DNA of 38,926 bases from Candidatus Dojkabacteria bacterium (GTDB lineage: Bacteria; Patescibacteriota; Dojkabacteria; SC72): positions 89,549 through 128,474 of the forward strand of contig JAQVKD010000001.1 in NCBI GenBank assembly GCA_028694805.1, read 5' to 3'. Shown here one piece after another: positions 1-7,472 of the stretch. The position numbers and the translations under genes were made by a program. The notes under the pieces are model-generated. The model searched no databases. It worked only from the letters and a program-made list of their open reading frames with translations, and was not told the origin of the DNA. Numbering within the stretch: the stretch's first letter is position 1; every line of letters begins with the position of its first letter.

Positions 1-85
1 AAAGTAAGAATGAAAAGAGGATATTATCATTCATTTTATGATACAGGTTAGTTTCAGCTTGAATATAATAAATCTTTAACAACCA

Positions 86-164
86 TCTTAGATAATCCAC
101 GAGACAGGGCGGAGTGATTGATAATAGGATTTCTGACGAACCCTGTCTCTATATGAATCTAAGA
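86..164 (-). ncRNA. Nested hairpin element, possible pseudoknot
   Basis: A perfect 9-bp helix (GAGACAGGG at 101-109 with CCCTGTCTC at 141-149) is enclosed by a perfect 8-bp helix (TCTTAGAT at 86-93 with ATCTAAGA at 157-164). AATCC at 94-98, in the internal loop, can pair with GGATT at 127-131 in the apical loop, which would make a pseudoknot. The element lies just after the stop of the gene at 179-358 and before a TATA-like TTTATTATAT stretch read towards the window edge. It could be a terminator, an RNA-processing signal or a leader of the next gene outside the window. The pairing is seen; the function is unknown. Confidence 0.5.
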
Positions 165-178
165 CAAATGCTTTTTAT

Positions 179-358
179 TTATTTTATAGTAATTCTTCCA
201 GTCTCTGACTTCCACACGAATTTATCTTTTCTTATGATAAATGTTGGCTTATTGTCAAATATAGGACTTTCTACTGTAACATATATATTTTCATCTTTTC
301 CTTGTGTAATCTTTGATATTTTAACTTCTATTGTATTTCCTACTTTTATATCCTTCAT
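179..358 (-). CDS. Small beta-rich hypothetical protein (59 aa)
   Basis: This ORF is below the length cut of the supplied track. It starts at an ATG preceded by AAGAGGAAATCAA, a reasonable ribosome binding site. The product begins MKDIKVGNTIEVKI and alternates hydrophobic and charged residues like a small beta-barrel (TRAM or OB-like), but I cannot assign a family. It follows the 43-aa membrane peptide gene in the same direction. Confidence 0.6.
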   Translation of the reverse strand: MKDIKVGNTIEVKISKITQGKDENIYVTVESPIFDNKPTFIIRKDKFVWKSETGRITIK

Positions 359-407
359 TTGATTTCCTCTTATTCAAAAGTTATCTTTGTTATGTAATTG
401 CTATTTC

Positions 408-539
408 TTACATCTTCACTATATTAATTATGAAGTACAATCCAAAAATAGCAATTAATGCTAACAACAGTAACACAATTATTGTTATTAACGTTACAAA
501 AGAACTGGTTATCAATCTTTCTTTTAGTTTATTGAACAT
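408..539 (-). CDS. Single-span membrane micropeptide (43 aa)
   Basis: The short ORF encodes a basic N-terminus (MFNKLKERL) followed by one long hydrophobic stretch (about residues 13-38), a typical single transmembrane helix. It begins a few bases after the stop of the preceding gene (stop at 545), as expected in a tight operon. Function is unknown; small membrane peptides like this are common in viral early regions. Confidence 0.55.
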   Translation of the reverse strand: MFNKLKERLITSSFVTLITIIVLLLLALIAIFGLYFIINIVKM

Positions 540-544
540 TTATA

Positions 545-727
545 TCATTTATTCCATTCGTGGGATTGGAAGTAATCAACTCTCCACTTTTCATATTCTT
601 CAGTTAGTTTTTTACTTCTTATGAATTCTTTCTGGCAACAATTTTCACGATGCAAATTTTTTAGTTCGTTTAACCTATGCTTAATTCTTTCATTTAATTC
701 TTTCAACTGTTTCTCAAAGTTACTAAT
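545..727 (-). CDS. Small coiled-coil protein, probable ATT start
   Basis: The protein is almost wholly helical and charged (FEKQLKELNERIKHRL), suggesting a coiled coil. The ORF track starts it at a GTG at 736, but that GTG lies inside the ribosome binding site GGAGAGTGATC. The spacing seen in neighbouring genes (GTGAT, four to six bases, then start) instead points to the ATT at 727-725. It is downstream of the adenine methylase gene. No family recognised. Confidence 0.6.
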   Translation of the reverse strand: MSNFEKQLKELNERIKHRLNELKNLHRENCCQKEFIRSKKLTEEYEKWRVDYFQSHEWNK

Positions 728-792
728 TATGATCACTCTCCGCTATGATATCACACCTTTACGATGTTAATCTGAGTTTTTAAGTGATTAAC

Positions 793-1686
793 TTAGAATT
801 GTAATTTAGTCTGATTAATGTCAGTGTGCTTCTTTATATTGTTAGGGTTATAATTCATGATAATTAACTCAACTTCATGACGCCTGTTATCAGCGTCTGC
901 ACTGCAGTAATAAACTTCGTTGTCTAACCAGTAAAATCCTGAATCTTCTGAATAATGAACTTTATTTTCTAAGATTACAGGTTCTCCTGTACAATATCGT
1001 TCTCTCACCCACGATGTATCGTCCACAGTCAATATGAACTTTCCTTTAATAGACCTTAATGCCATGAACAATCTTTGATGCTCGTGTAGCCCAAAAGATG
1101 CATTTGCAGATTTAAAGTAATAATCTGAATTATCACTTTTCATATACGGAGGATCACACATAAAAAGAGTTCTCTCGCTATCATATGACTTAATCACATC
1201 TTCGAAATCTCGGTTATCTATCGTAGCATTTTTAAGCCTCTTTGTGATACCATCCAGTTCTTTGAATTGATTAAAGAATGCAACTGAAGATTGTCTATTA
1301 CTACCAAATGCGAATCCGCTTCCAAACTTTGATGCAAAAGCTGCCTTTATCAGATAAAAGAACCTGAAAGCCTTTTCCACGTTATCCAGAGATTTATGCT
1401 TTCCACTATAGAAATCTTGTAGATACTCATAATATAACTCACGACTATACATCTCATATTTTTCTCTTGCCTTGAATTTATCACAGTCTCGCTGAATCAC
1501 TCGATAAAAATTGATAAGTTCGCTATTAATGTCATTAATAACTTCATCTTTTGATGGCTTCTTCTCAAAGAAAATCCAACCTGCTCCGAAAAACACTTCA
1601 CAGTAGCATCCATGTTCAGACATCAAGCTAACAATTCGTTTAGCACTCTGGGACTTCCCACCGATCCACGATAATACTGAATCCAT
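793..1686 (-). CDS. DNA adenine-N6 methyltransferase, Dam/D12 class
   Basis: The product transfers a methyl group from S-adenosylmethionine to adenine N6 in DNA. SWIGGKS (residues 6-12) and EVFFGAG (30-36) form the SAM-binding region, NDINSELI follows, and DPPY (178-181) is the catalytic motif IV, in the order typical of D12/Dam enzymes. At 297 aa it is full length. AGGAGTAATT precedes the ATG. No partner restriction nuclease is visible, so self-protection against host restriction or marking of its own DNA is more likely than a complete R-M system. The C-terminus NQTKLQF resembles a PIP box but lacks exact spacing. Confidence 0.92.
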   Translation of the reverse strand: MDSVLSWIGGKSQSAKRIVSLMSEHGCYCEVFFGAGWIFFEKKPSKDEVINDINSELINFYRVIQRDCDKFKAREKYEMYSRELYYEYLQDFYSGKHKSLDNVEKAFRFFYLIKAAFASKFGSGFAFGSNRQSSVAFFNQFKELDGITKRLKNATIDNRDFEDVIKSYDSERTLFMCDPPYMKSDNSDYYFKSANASFGLHEHQRLFMALRSIKGKFILTVDDTSWVRERYCTGEPVILENKVHYSEDSGFYWLDNEVYYCSADADNRRHEVELIIMNYNPNNIKKHTDINQTKLQF

Positions 1687-1688
1687 AA

Positions 1689-1823
1689 TTACTCCTTTGA
1701 ATACAATTCTTTTCTCATAATTTCTAATTGTCTCAGCCTTATAATTTCTATCTCCTCAATTAATACTGAAATTGATCCATAATTCTCAAAGTATTCTCTT
1801 TCTTTATTTCCCAGAAATAACAT
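1689..1823 (-). CDS. Possible overlapping small helical protein (44 aa)
   Basis: The ORF starts inside the 3' end of the ATP-grasp-like gene and continues 71 nt past its stop. Its last codons AAG GAG TAA supply the ribosome binding site of the methylase gene. The part outside the overlap reads as a plausible charged helix (EEIEIIRLRQLEIMRKELY). No strong binding site precedes the ATG, so translation by coupling would be needed. Support is codon plausibility and gap filling only. Confidence 0.4.
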   Translation of the reverse strand: MLFLGNKEREYFENYGSISVLIEEIEIIRLRQLEIMRKELYSKE

Positions 1824-2383
1824 GAACCATTTTTAAAGAATGAAAATTCTATAATTGCCTTATAATAAGGTACTCTTCTTGCTAATTTTAATAACCTGAT
1901 TATCTCTGATATAGAAAATGTATCCTTAATATTATAAAACCTATTATATTCTAAGTCATAATAAGACGAGTTAAATCTATCACATTTTAAATGTATATCT
2001 AAAGCTCTTCCATTTGTAAATATGTGATGTGGTGCTTTAGCACCCTCTATTATTACTTTATCATTTTTTAGATAAATGTTTCCTGATTTTATTTCGTTTT
2101 TCTCATCTATAAATTCTTGTAGTATTATCTGAAATCCCATGTCTTTCCATTCACTGCTTAAATACACAAGTTCAGTTCTTGTAGCACTCAACAATCTTTT
2201 ACAAGACATAGAATTATCTTCGGTATCAGTTCTTATTGTATAAAATTCACTTGGATACTTTGTGAGGAATTCAGTTAATTTTAAATCTACATCATCCTCT
2301 TTCATAATAAAAACACATCTTGGAGCTGGTAAACCAAGTTCATACATTTCTTTTATAGAATCTATTTTCTTTCCCATAATCAT
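1760..2383 (-). CDS. ATP-grasp-like protein, tentative
   Basis: About 205 aa. The N-terminus MGKKIDSIKEMYELGLPAP resembles the start of ATP-grasp and PEP-synthase nucleotide-binding domains (an L-x-x-x-GLPVP pattern). YTIRTDTED, LQEFIDE and a C-terminal IEFSF...YFWEIKKEN also follow that layout. I do not see a complete set of ATP-grasp ligands, so the protein may be divergent or non-catalytic. The ATG at 2383 overlaps the upstream stop in an ATGA; a second ATG at 2377 is better placed after AAAGTGAT. Substrate unknown. Confidence 0.5.
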   Translation of the reverse strand: MIMGKKIDSIKEMYELGLPAPRCVFIMKEDDVDLKLTEFLTKYPSEFYTIRTDTEDNSMSCKRLLSATRTELVYLSSEWKDMGFQIILQEFIDEKNEIKSGNIYLKNDKVIIEGAKAPHHIFTNGRALDIHLKCDRFNSSYYDLEYNRFYNIKDTFSISEIIRLLKLARRVPYYKAIIEFSFFKNGSCYFWEIKKENTLRIMDQFQY

Positions 2384-2514
2384 ATCACTTTAACTAATCT
2401 ATCTATATATATTTTTATATGGCAACCACATTCAAGAACTGCATCACCAGTTTTCAAATCAATTGATTCTATTTTAACCGACTCATCTTTATATTTACAT
2501 TCTTTACATGTCAT
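2380..2514 (-). CDS. Small Cys-rich protein (44 aa)
   Basis: The ORF is absent from the track because of its size. It starts MTCKECKYKDE and has a second cysteine pair, LECGCH, giving a CxxC...CxC(H) pattern likely to bind zinc. Its stop overlaps the next start in ATGA. The frame is open further upstream to an ATG at 2547, but that start would overlap the previous gene by 44 nt, so 2514 is preferred. Confidence 0.55.
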   Translation of the reverse strand: MTCKECKYKDESVKIESIDLKTGDAVLECGCHIKIYIDRLVKVI

Positions 2515-2674
2515 CTTGGACTCTAACTTTCTCATCTTCAAACCCATACCAAAAGTTGCCGATTTTACGAATGAGATATATCTCTATTGGGCTTTTATTA
2601 TCTTTCTTTACATAGTCATCATACTTTTTATATAATGCTTCTATCTGTTTTTTAATTTCATCATCACTTGACAT
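2504..2674 (-). CDS. Small acidic hypothetical protein (56 aa)
   Basis: The ORF begins one base after the stop of the thymidylate synthase gene (TAA A ATG); the last codons of that gene (ATG AGG TAA) supply a weak AGGTAA binding site. The product starts MSSDDEIKKQIEALYKKY, has a helical first half and ends in an aromatic segment (IGNFWYGFEDE). No family recognised. Confidence 0.55.
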   Translation of the reverse strand: MSSDDEIKKQIEALYKKYDDYVKKDNKSPIEIYLIRKIGNFWYGFEDEKVRVQDDM

Positions 2675-2675
2675 T

Positions 2676-3506
2676 TTACCTCATATATTGTGGATTCGTT
2701 GGTAACATCTTAATCTTACCTGCTTGTTCCCAATCACTTTCATAAATATGAAGGCTATTGCAGAAATCAACTACCCTGACAAGTTCAAGATTATTTGGAG
2801 CAAAGATTTCTCTATTCATCATTTTTATAAGACCAATCATGTTAGAGTTCCACGCCGCGAATAAATCTCTTGAACGCCACATACAATGAAATTCTGCTTT
2901 TCCGATTCTTTCTTCAATAATATCTCCATCACTGTCTCTTCCATGATATATAGCTCGTGGATATTCATATACAAACACCTGTAGCCTCTGGAGACATGGC
3001 TGATCTTCTGATACAAATAAATCTCTGTCAGGTATCCAGGTTATGGCTTCATCTCTATTACTTACCAAACATTCACCGCCCTTTTCTATTCTATCAGTTA
3101 TTTTGTCAGCTATGCTACTAAGTTGATCTATAAAATATTCTTCACCTGATTTATGATAATAATCTTTAAATTTTGAATCGCCTATTGCATGTGAAGGATA
3201 ATTAGTTAATCTATCTGTATAATTGTACTCAAACCCCTGTTTCCTCCAATCATATTCTCTTTCCCACTGTTTTTCGTATTCTATACAATGTAGTTCTTTT
3301 GTTGGAAAGCTTGGATGTAACATTGGTTCTAATAGTGGTTGTCTTATTTCTGTCATACTTACAATATCATAAGTATTAACAGGTTTTCCATAGAATCTTT
3401 TCTTTTCCATTCCTTCATTCATACATTTCTTTACTAATTGCTGCCAACAGTGAGGCAGTCCTGTACCATCAATACTGATTAATGGTGGATATTTTGGATG
3501 GTTCAT
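2676..3506 (-). CDS. thyA: Thymidylate synthase-like enzyme
   Basis: A ThyA-fold enzyme would methylate dUMP to dTMP with methylene-folate, or hydroxymethylate a related pyrimidine nucleotide. The product is 276 aa. QPCLQRLQ contains the expected nucleophile Cys171 after Pro. It is followed by the phosphate-binding RSRDLFAAWNSNMIGL segment and a C-terminal H-x-Y (LHIYESDW), the order found in ThyA enzymes. The first 70 residues are less typical. Two MazG-like genes lie just upstream in transcription, suggesting a nucleotide-pool cassette for DNA synthesis. TGGAGAATT precedes the ATG. Confidence 0.8.
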   Translation of the reverse strand: MNHPKYPPLISIDGTGLPHCWQQLVKKCMNEGMEKKRFYGKPVNTYDIVSMTEIRQPLLEPMLHPSFPTKELHCIEYEKQWEREYDWRKQGFEYNYTDRLTNYPSHAIGDSKFKDYYHKSGEEYFIDQLSSIADKITDRIEKGGECLVSNRDEAITWIPDRDLFVSEDQPCLQRLQVFVYEYPRAIYHGRDSDGDIIEERIGKAEFHCMWRSRDLFAAWNSNMIGLIKMMNREIFAPNNLELVRVVDFCNSLHIYESDWEQAGKIKMLPTNPQYMR

Positions 3507-3531
3507 AATTCTCCATTTTCTTTATGATTTC

Positions 3532-3693
3532 TTAGTCATCTTCATTTCGATATTCCATTTCAAACTTTCTCAAATCTAATGCCTCATATAAATCATTCAT
3601 ACAACTATCACAAATTGCTTTTTTTCCAACTTTCTTTCCTGTTAATGTTTCTTCTGAACAGAAAAAACACTTTTTACTTGTCTTATATGCCAT
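3532..3693 (-). CDS. Zinc-ribbon microprotein (53 aa)
   Basis: This short ORF, missed by the track, encodes MAYKTSKKCFFCSEET followed by a second pair ICDSCM, a CxxC...CxxC zinc ribbon, and an acidic helical tail. AGGATACAGTG precedes the ATG. It sits between the MazG-like pair and thyA. The specific role is unknown. Confidence 0.65.
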   Translation of the reverse strand: MAYKTSKKCFFCSEETLTGKKVGKKAICDSCMNDLYEALDLRKFEMEYRNEDD

Positions 3694-3733
3694 GACACTG
3701 TATCCTATTCAAACATCTTCTTGTTTCCTCTCT

Positions 3734-4012
3734 TCATTTACTGTAATTCCTGTATGTCATTTCCAACATTTGACATAGATTAGCAATGTCAATTGTTTCA
3801 TCGATCTTAACTTCACTGCTTAATAAAATCAATCTAATTTTTTCTCCTTTTTGTGTGTCTCTTAATTCAAATAATTCTAATATTTCATCTATTAAATGAT
3901 ACTTAACATGTTCATAATCCATAGAATAATTTTTATGTTCAGTTTTAACAATTTTTTCTTTCATTTTTAGAACAAAGGTATCCAAATTATTAAGTTTTTC
4001 TGTTAAATTCAT
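3734..4012 (-). CDS. MazG-like nucleotide pyrophosphohydrolase-type protein
   Basis: At 92 aa it is the length of an all-alpha NTP pyrophosphohydrolase subunit. It has the pattern YHLIDEILELFEL, then a second acidic helix EVKIDETIDIANLCQML, resembling the E-x-x-E and E/D-x-x-D metal-binding helices of MazG relatives. It overlaps the next MazG-like gene upstream by four bases (ATGA). Known relatives hydrolyse non-canonical or excess dNTPs; substrate cannot be told here. Confidence 0.55.
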   Translation of the reverse strand: MNLTEKLNNLDTFVLKMKEKIVKTEHKNYSMDYEHVKYHLIDEILELFELRDTQKGEKIRLILLSSEVKIDETIDIANLCQMLEMTYRNYSK

Positions 4013-4257
4013 TCAAACACCTTCTTGTTTCCTTGTAATTTTTCCAGTTTCCTTATCAACCCAACTTCAACAGCATAATCAAACTCCATTCCTGCAAGCT
4101 CTAACATTGGCTTTATACACAACGCTGAAAGGTCAGATAATTCGTTTCTCCAGTGTTCATTTTTATCTCCTTTCACTAAGCATTCTGCAATTTCTCCAAG
4201 TTCTTTAGTACCGATTATTACCAAATCTTTTAGTTTCTCTTTTTTATTCTTATCCAT
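4009..4257 (-). CDS. MazG-like protein
   Basis: 82 aa. It contains TKELGEIAECLVKG and then HWRNELSDLSALCIKPM, matching the EExxE...ExxD helices of MazG-type pyrophosphohydrolases. The gene ends GNKKVFE in an ATGA overlap with the second MazG-like gene. A near-identical short stretch (GNKKMFE plus stop) follows the neighbour, hinting at local duplication. Together with thyA it may adjust dNTP pools during replication. Confidence 0.65.
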   Translation of the reverse strand: MDKNKKEKLKDLVIIGTKELGEIAECLVKGDKNEHWRNELSDLSALCIKPMLELAGMEFDYAVEVGLIRKLEKLQGNKKVFE

Positions 4258-4278
4258 CTTATCAAAACCTTTTAATTA

Positions 4279-5181
4279 TTAAATATTTTCTTTCCATATT
4301 TCATTGTTGATCACAAGACGCATAGTTTCGTTGGACACACCATAGTGCTTAGATAATCTAATAACTTTCTCACCATTCTCGTGTTTTTTTCTTATTTCTT
4401 TCACAATTTTCCAATTAAGTTTAGCACCATGAGTATTTTCAATTTTTATTTTTCTTATGTTTTCATTGTCACATATGCTACCTTTCCAATTTTTGTTGTT
4501 TATAATATTACTAATTTCAGCATCTGTTATTCCATATTTCACAGCTAACTGATGTTGTGTTATTCCACCAGAATGATATTCTTTTCTTATTTTACCAGGT
4601 TCATCATTCTTCAATATAGCCATTGGATTATTATCCCTTTTATGAGCACATTTATAACTAAGACCTGCATTTATCATGTCTCTCGAATTATCTTGATGAG
4701 TTCCTAATTCTAAATGTTCAGGATTAACACATAGTTTGTTATTACATTTATGGCGAACAAGTATTTCATGTGACAGAGAACCTATACATAATTTATATAA
4801 TACTCTATGCACCAATTTTGATTCATTGTTTATTGTAATTGTTCCATAATCATTACTACTAACAGAACCTAACCATGTCCAACACTTGTCATTTTCTCTG
4901 ATATCAATCTTACTAATAAGTCTTCTTATTAGTCGTTCCCATTTTTTCCAATTTTCATCAGAAATTTTTCCTTTCAAATATTCAATGAATCTATCTTGCT
5001 TTATCCTTTTTCTTTTCTCTATCCACTTGTTTAAGTAGTGTTCGTTCTTAGTCTTTTTCTCTAACCTTTTCTTCTCTTCTTCGTCTTTCCTTTTTCTTTC
5101 AGCCTCTTCCTTCAATACTTTTTCACTAATCTTCACTTTAATTTTTCCATCTATATCAGTATACAAAACAAACCTCGACAC
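4279..5181 (-). CDS. HNH endonuclease with two C-terminal HTH repeats
   Basis: 300 aa. A charged N-terminal helical region is followed by an HNH_3-type nuclease core: CWTWLG, LVHRVLYKL and VRHKCNNKLCVNPEHLELG. After it come two similar DNA-binding helix-turn-helix units, each ending I-[IV]-NN-x-x-W, typical of free-standing homing endonucleases. The start is a GTG after AAAGGGTGATAAA. The gene sits between the RFC and MazG-like genes, a common place for a homing endonuclease invading a replication region. I see no intron or intein around it. Confidence 0.85.
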   Translation of the reverse strand: MSRFVLYTDIDGKIKVKISEKVLKEEAERKRKDEEEKKRLEKKTKNEHYLNKWIEKRKRIKQDRFIEYLKGKISDENWKKWERLIRRLISKIDIRENDKCWTWLGSVSSNDYGTITINNESKLVHRVLYKLCIGSLSHEILVRHKCNNKLCVNPEHLELGTHQDNSRDMINAGLSYKCAHKRDNNPMAILKNDEPGKIRKEYHSGGITQHQLAVKYGITDAEISNIINNKNWKGSICDNENIRKIKIENTHGAKLNWKIVKEIRKKHENGEKVIRLSKHYGVSNETMRLVINNEIWKENI

Positions 5182-5247
5182 TTTATCACCCTTTGAAATT
5201 TCTTTTATTTTTATTTTTTTAGTTTTTCTTCTTCGTCTTTATTCATA

Positions 5248-6210
5248 TTATGTCACCAACTTTCCGATAACTCCTAATTTTGCTACAAACCATCTCATCT
5301 GTATGCGTTCATTTGCTCCCTCTGAAATACGAAAATCGGTTTCTCCAGTAATATCAACAATGTCTACTTTTGTTTTATCTTTCACGTTCAAAATCATAGT
5401 TTCTTTGAATATCTGAGTTAACAAATCCTGAGCAGATAATCCTTCCATGATCATTAAAATATCAAGCTTTTCAAATGCTGACATGTAATTCCCGCTTAAA
5501 CATGTCTCTATAAAATTTCTAATGTCTTCTCTTCTTGCTAGTCCACTCGATTTATAAATGCTATCAACTGTTATATTCTTTCCCATGAGACTTGCAACCT
5601 CTAAAGTTCCAACTGCTTTTCTCATATCACCTTCTGATACATACACAATGGAGTCCAATGAAGCTTCTCCTATCGTTAAGTTCTCTTTTTTTGCTATGTA
5701 TGAAAGCCTTTGTTTCATTGCTTCTGGATTAACACCTTTAAAACGATATACTGCACATCGACTGGAAATAGGTTCAATAATCTTGCTTAACCAATTACAT
5801 GATAGAATAAACTTGCAATTACTGGAGTACTTCTCCATTGTTCTTCTTAATGCTGCTTGTGCATCTGATGTAAGAGCATCACATTCATCAAGAAACGCAA
5901 TTTTGAATTCATATTGTCCTAATGGCTTAGTATTAGCATATTGTTTTATTTCATTCCTTACTACGTCAATGCCTCTCGTATCACTAGCATTCCACTCCTT
6001 AAAATTTCCGTGCCAATTCTCACCAAATATTTCTCTTGCCATGCACAATGCACAACTGGTTTTTCCAGTTCCTGGACTACCAGTAAACAATAAATTCGGA
6101 AAATTACCAACTTTAACATATGCTTTTAATCTTTCAGTTACTTGTTCTTGACCTGCTATATCATCCAATTTCTTTGCCCTATACTTCTCCAACCATACTT
6201 CATAATCCAA
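5248..6210 (-). CDS. rfcS: Replication factor C small subunit (clamp loader)
   Basis: An AAA+ ATPase that loads PCNA-type clamps onto primed DNA. Visible are Walker A GSPGTGKTS (44-52), the clamp-loader Walker B DECD (108-111), sensor 1 ILSCNW, the SRC arginine-finger motif ISSRC (about 147-151) and the C-terminal collar domain. At 320 aa it is full length. The start is TTG, five bases after GAGTGATTAAAC. No large subunit is in the window, so it may form a homo-oligomer or join the host large subunit. It would act with the PCNA and PolB encoded upstream. Confidence 0.95.
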   Translation of the reverse strand: MDYEVWLEKYRAKKLDDIAGQEQVTERLKAYVKVGNFPNLLFTGSPGTGKTSCALCMAREIFGENWHGNFKEWNASDTRGIDVVRNEIKQYANTKPLGQYEFKIAFLDECDALTSDAQAALRRTMEKYSSNCKFILSCNWLSKIIEPISSRCAVYRFKGVNPEAMKQRLSYIAKKENLTIGEASLDSIVYVSEGDMRKAVGTLEVASLMGKNITVDSIYKSSGLARREDIRNFIETCLSGNYMSAFEKLDILMIMEGLSAQDLLTQIFKETMILNVKDKTKVDIVDITGETDFRISEGANERIQMRWFVAKLGVIGKLVT

Positions 6211-6216
6211 GTTTAA

Positions 6217-6384
6217 TCACTCTCTTTCCTCGAAATTGCACACATCTTTTAACACACTTAATCTACTATGTTTACACACTTGACATTTCCTATTTATTTC
6301 TTCAACTGTAATATCCTCGTTTCCATTTTCTATGCTGTCCCAGCACTTACATCGAACCATATCACATACATAATTTCTCTGCAT
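6217..6384 (-). CDS. Zinc-finger microprotein (55 aa)
   Basis: Missed by the track because of size. MQRNYVCDMVRCKCW and CQVCKHS give a Cys pattern suited to one zinc site. Its final codons GAG AGA GAG TGA form the ribosome binding site of the RFC gene, so the two are probably translationally coupled. Function unknown. Confidence 0.65.
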   Translation of the reverse strand: MQRNYVCDMVRCKCWDSIENGNEDITVEEINRKCQVCKHSRLSVLKDVCNFEERE

Positions 6385-6386
6385 AA

Positions 6387-6590
6387 CTAATCCATTTCTT
6401 GAATGAAGTACAAAACTATCATATCATCCCTTATTTCCGTTTTTATATTCTTTCCTTTTTTGATGTAGTTATTACAATGAATTTCTATAATCTCTTTAGG
6501 AACAGTCTTTGGAAGCCTTTCTACTATTATTTTTATATATGATTCACTTATAACTGTACCATATCCTTTAAATGATTTAGAAATTCCCAT
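6387..6590 (-). CDS. Hypothetical protein (67 aa)
   Basis: Begins MGISKSFKGYGTVISESY, with AAGGATTAGTT before the ATG. It is a mixed alpha/beta sequence without recognisable motifs. It lies two bases after the stop of the coiled-coil gene and three before the zinc-finger microprotein, clearly in the same operon. Confidence 0.6.
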   Translation of the reverse strand: MGISKSFKGYGTVISESYIKIIVERLPKTVPKEIIEIHCNNYIKKGKNIKTEIRDDMIVLYFIQEMD

Positions 6591-6592
6591 AA

Positions 6593-7153
6593 CTAATCCT
6601 TTTTAATTTTATTTAGTTTATCGAAGAAATGTATAACTGTCTTTATTTCGGTTTTGTCTATAACATGTGAATTTTCATTCTCGTCATTAAACTTGAGATA
6701 TGAACCTCTATTATCTAACCAGTCATATAGTTTTGTAAATTCATGTATCAAATCGTCAAAAAGATCTTCTTTATATTTTAGTATCAATATGTTCTTTTCA
6801 TCATCTAATAGTATAAGCTTTTTCTGGTATACAAATAATTTTTGAAGTTTTATTTCATTTAATTCTTCTTCTGTTTCTTTTAATTCTTCTTCTTTGTTTA
6901 GTAGTTCTTCATGTAATTCTTCTATCTCTGTTCTTGGATGTCTTTTTGTTGTATTCGATATATTTCCATTTAGATCATGTTGAACCCCTGACAAATTAAA
7001 TCCTCCTCCTCTTTTTAATTTCCTAATAGCATCATCTATATCATCCTTATAGTATTTTTTGGAAGAAAGATATAAATGAATTTGTGATTCTGTAACTGGC
7101 TTGTTCTGTCTACACATTAAATCACGTAAATATGTACTGTATCTCTCTGGCAT
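6593..7153 (-). CDS. Coiled-coil protein with wHTH-like N-terminus
   Basis: 186 aa. The N-terminal 55 residues (YLRDLMCRQNKPVTESQ, then DDIDDAIRKLKRGGGF) look like a small winged-helix domain. A strong coiled coil follows (EIEELHEELLNKEEELKE), then a less regular C-terminal domain. This layout suits a DNA-binding dimer, but no named family is recognised. GGAAAGTAAATAAA precedes the ATG. Confidence 0.6.
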   Translation of the reverse strand: MPERYSTYLRDLMCRQNKPVTESQIHLYLSSKKYYKDDIDDAIRKLKRGGGFNLSGVQHDLNGNISNTTKRHPRTEIEELHEELLNKEEELKETEEELNEIKLQKLFVYQKKLILLDDEKNILILKYKEDLFDDLIHEFTKLYDWLDNRGSYLKFNDENENSHVIDKTEIKTVIHFFDKLNKIKKD

Positions 7154-7172
7154 TTTATTTACTTTCCATATA

Positions 7173-7331
7173 TTATTTCCAGTTTTTATCTATTCCTTGT
7201 ATATAATGTTTTCTTTCTTGTTCTTCGTGCTTCCCTTTACATTCTACTGAACAATATAAAGTGTTTTTATATTCAATCACTTCTCCACAGTATATACATC
7301 GTTTTATTTTGACATCTGACATTTCCTCCAT
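7173..7331 (-). CDS. Zinc-finger microprotein (52 aa)
   Basis: The ORF starts at an ATG five bases after AGGTGAT and encodes RCIYCGEVIEYKNTLYCSVEC, a C-x2-C...C-x3-C treble-clef-like knuckle, with a charged tail. It was below the track length cut. It precedes the coiled-coil gene in the same operon. Confidence 0.65.
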   Translation of the reverse strand: MEEMSDVKIKRCIYCGEVIEYKNTLYCSVECKGKHEEQERKHYIQGIDKNWK

Positions 7332-7435
7332 ATCAAATCACCTGTTTTCCAGTCGCAAAACTCACAAACATATACTTCAGCAGTGGAGATAAACCAGGCT
7401 TTTGCCCTATAAAGTCGCTCACGAATATAGTTCAA
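7304..7435 (-). CDS. Possible small Cys-containing protein, uncertain start
   Basis: The 130-bp gap after the exonuclease gene is open in one frame, encoding LNYIRERLYRAKAWFI and then VCEFCDWKTGDLIWRKC, which looks like a zinc-binding segment. The only usual start codon in frame is a TTG with no binding site. Base composition is a little richer in G+C than neighbours. It could be a remnant rather than a live gene. An AGCTT-rich dyad and a T6 run near 7440-7460 could terminate the exonuclease transcript. Confidence 0.3.
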   Translation of the reverse strand: MNYIRERLYRAKAWFISTAEVYVCEFCDWKTGDLIWRKCQMSK

Positions 7436-7472
7436 AAAAGCTGCTGATTAAGCTGTTTAAAGCTTTGTTTTG

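Noticed and set aside
114-624. Plus-strand ORFs at the left edge
   Set aside because: Shadows of two small minus-strand genes with proper signals.
5558-6311. Plus-strand ORFs over the RFC region
   Set aside because: Antisense shadows of a clear clamp-loader gene and a zinc microprotein.
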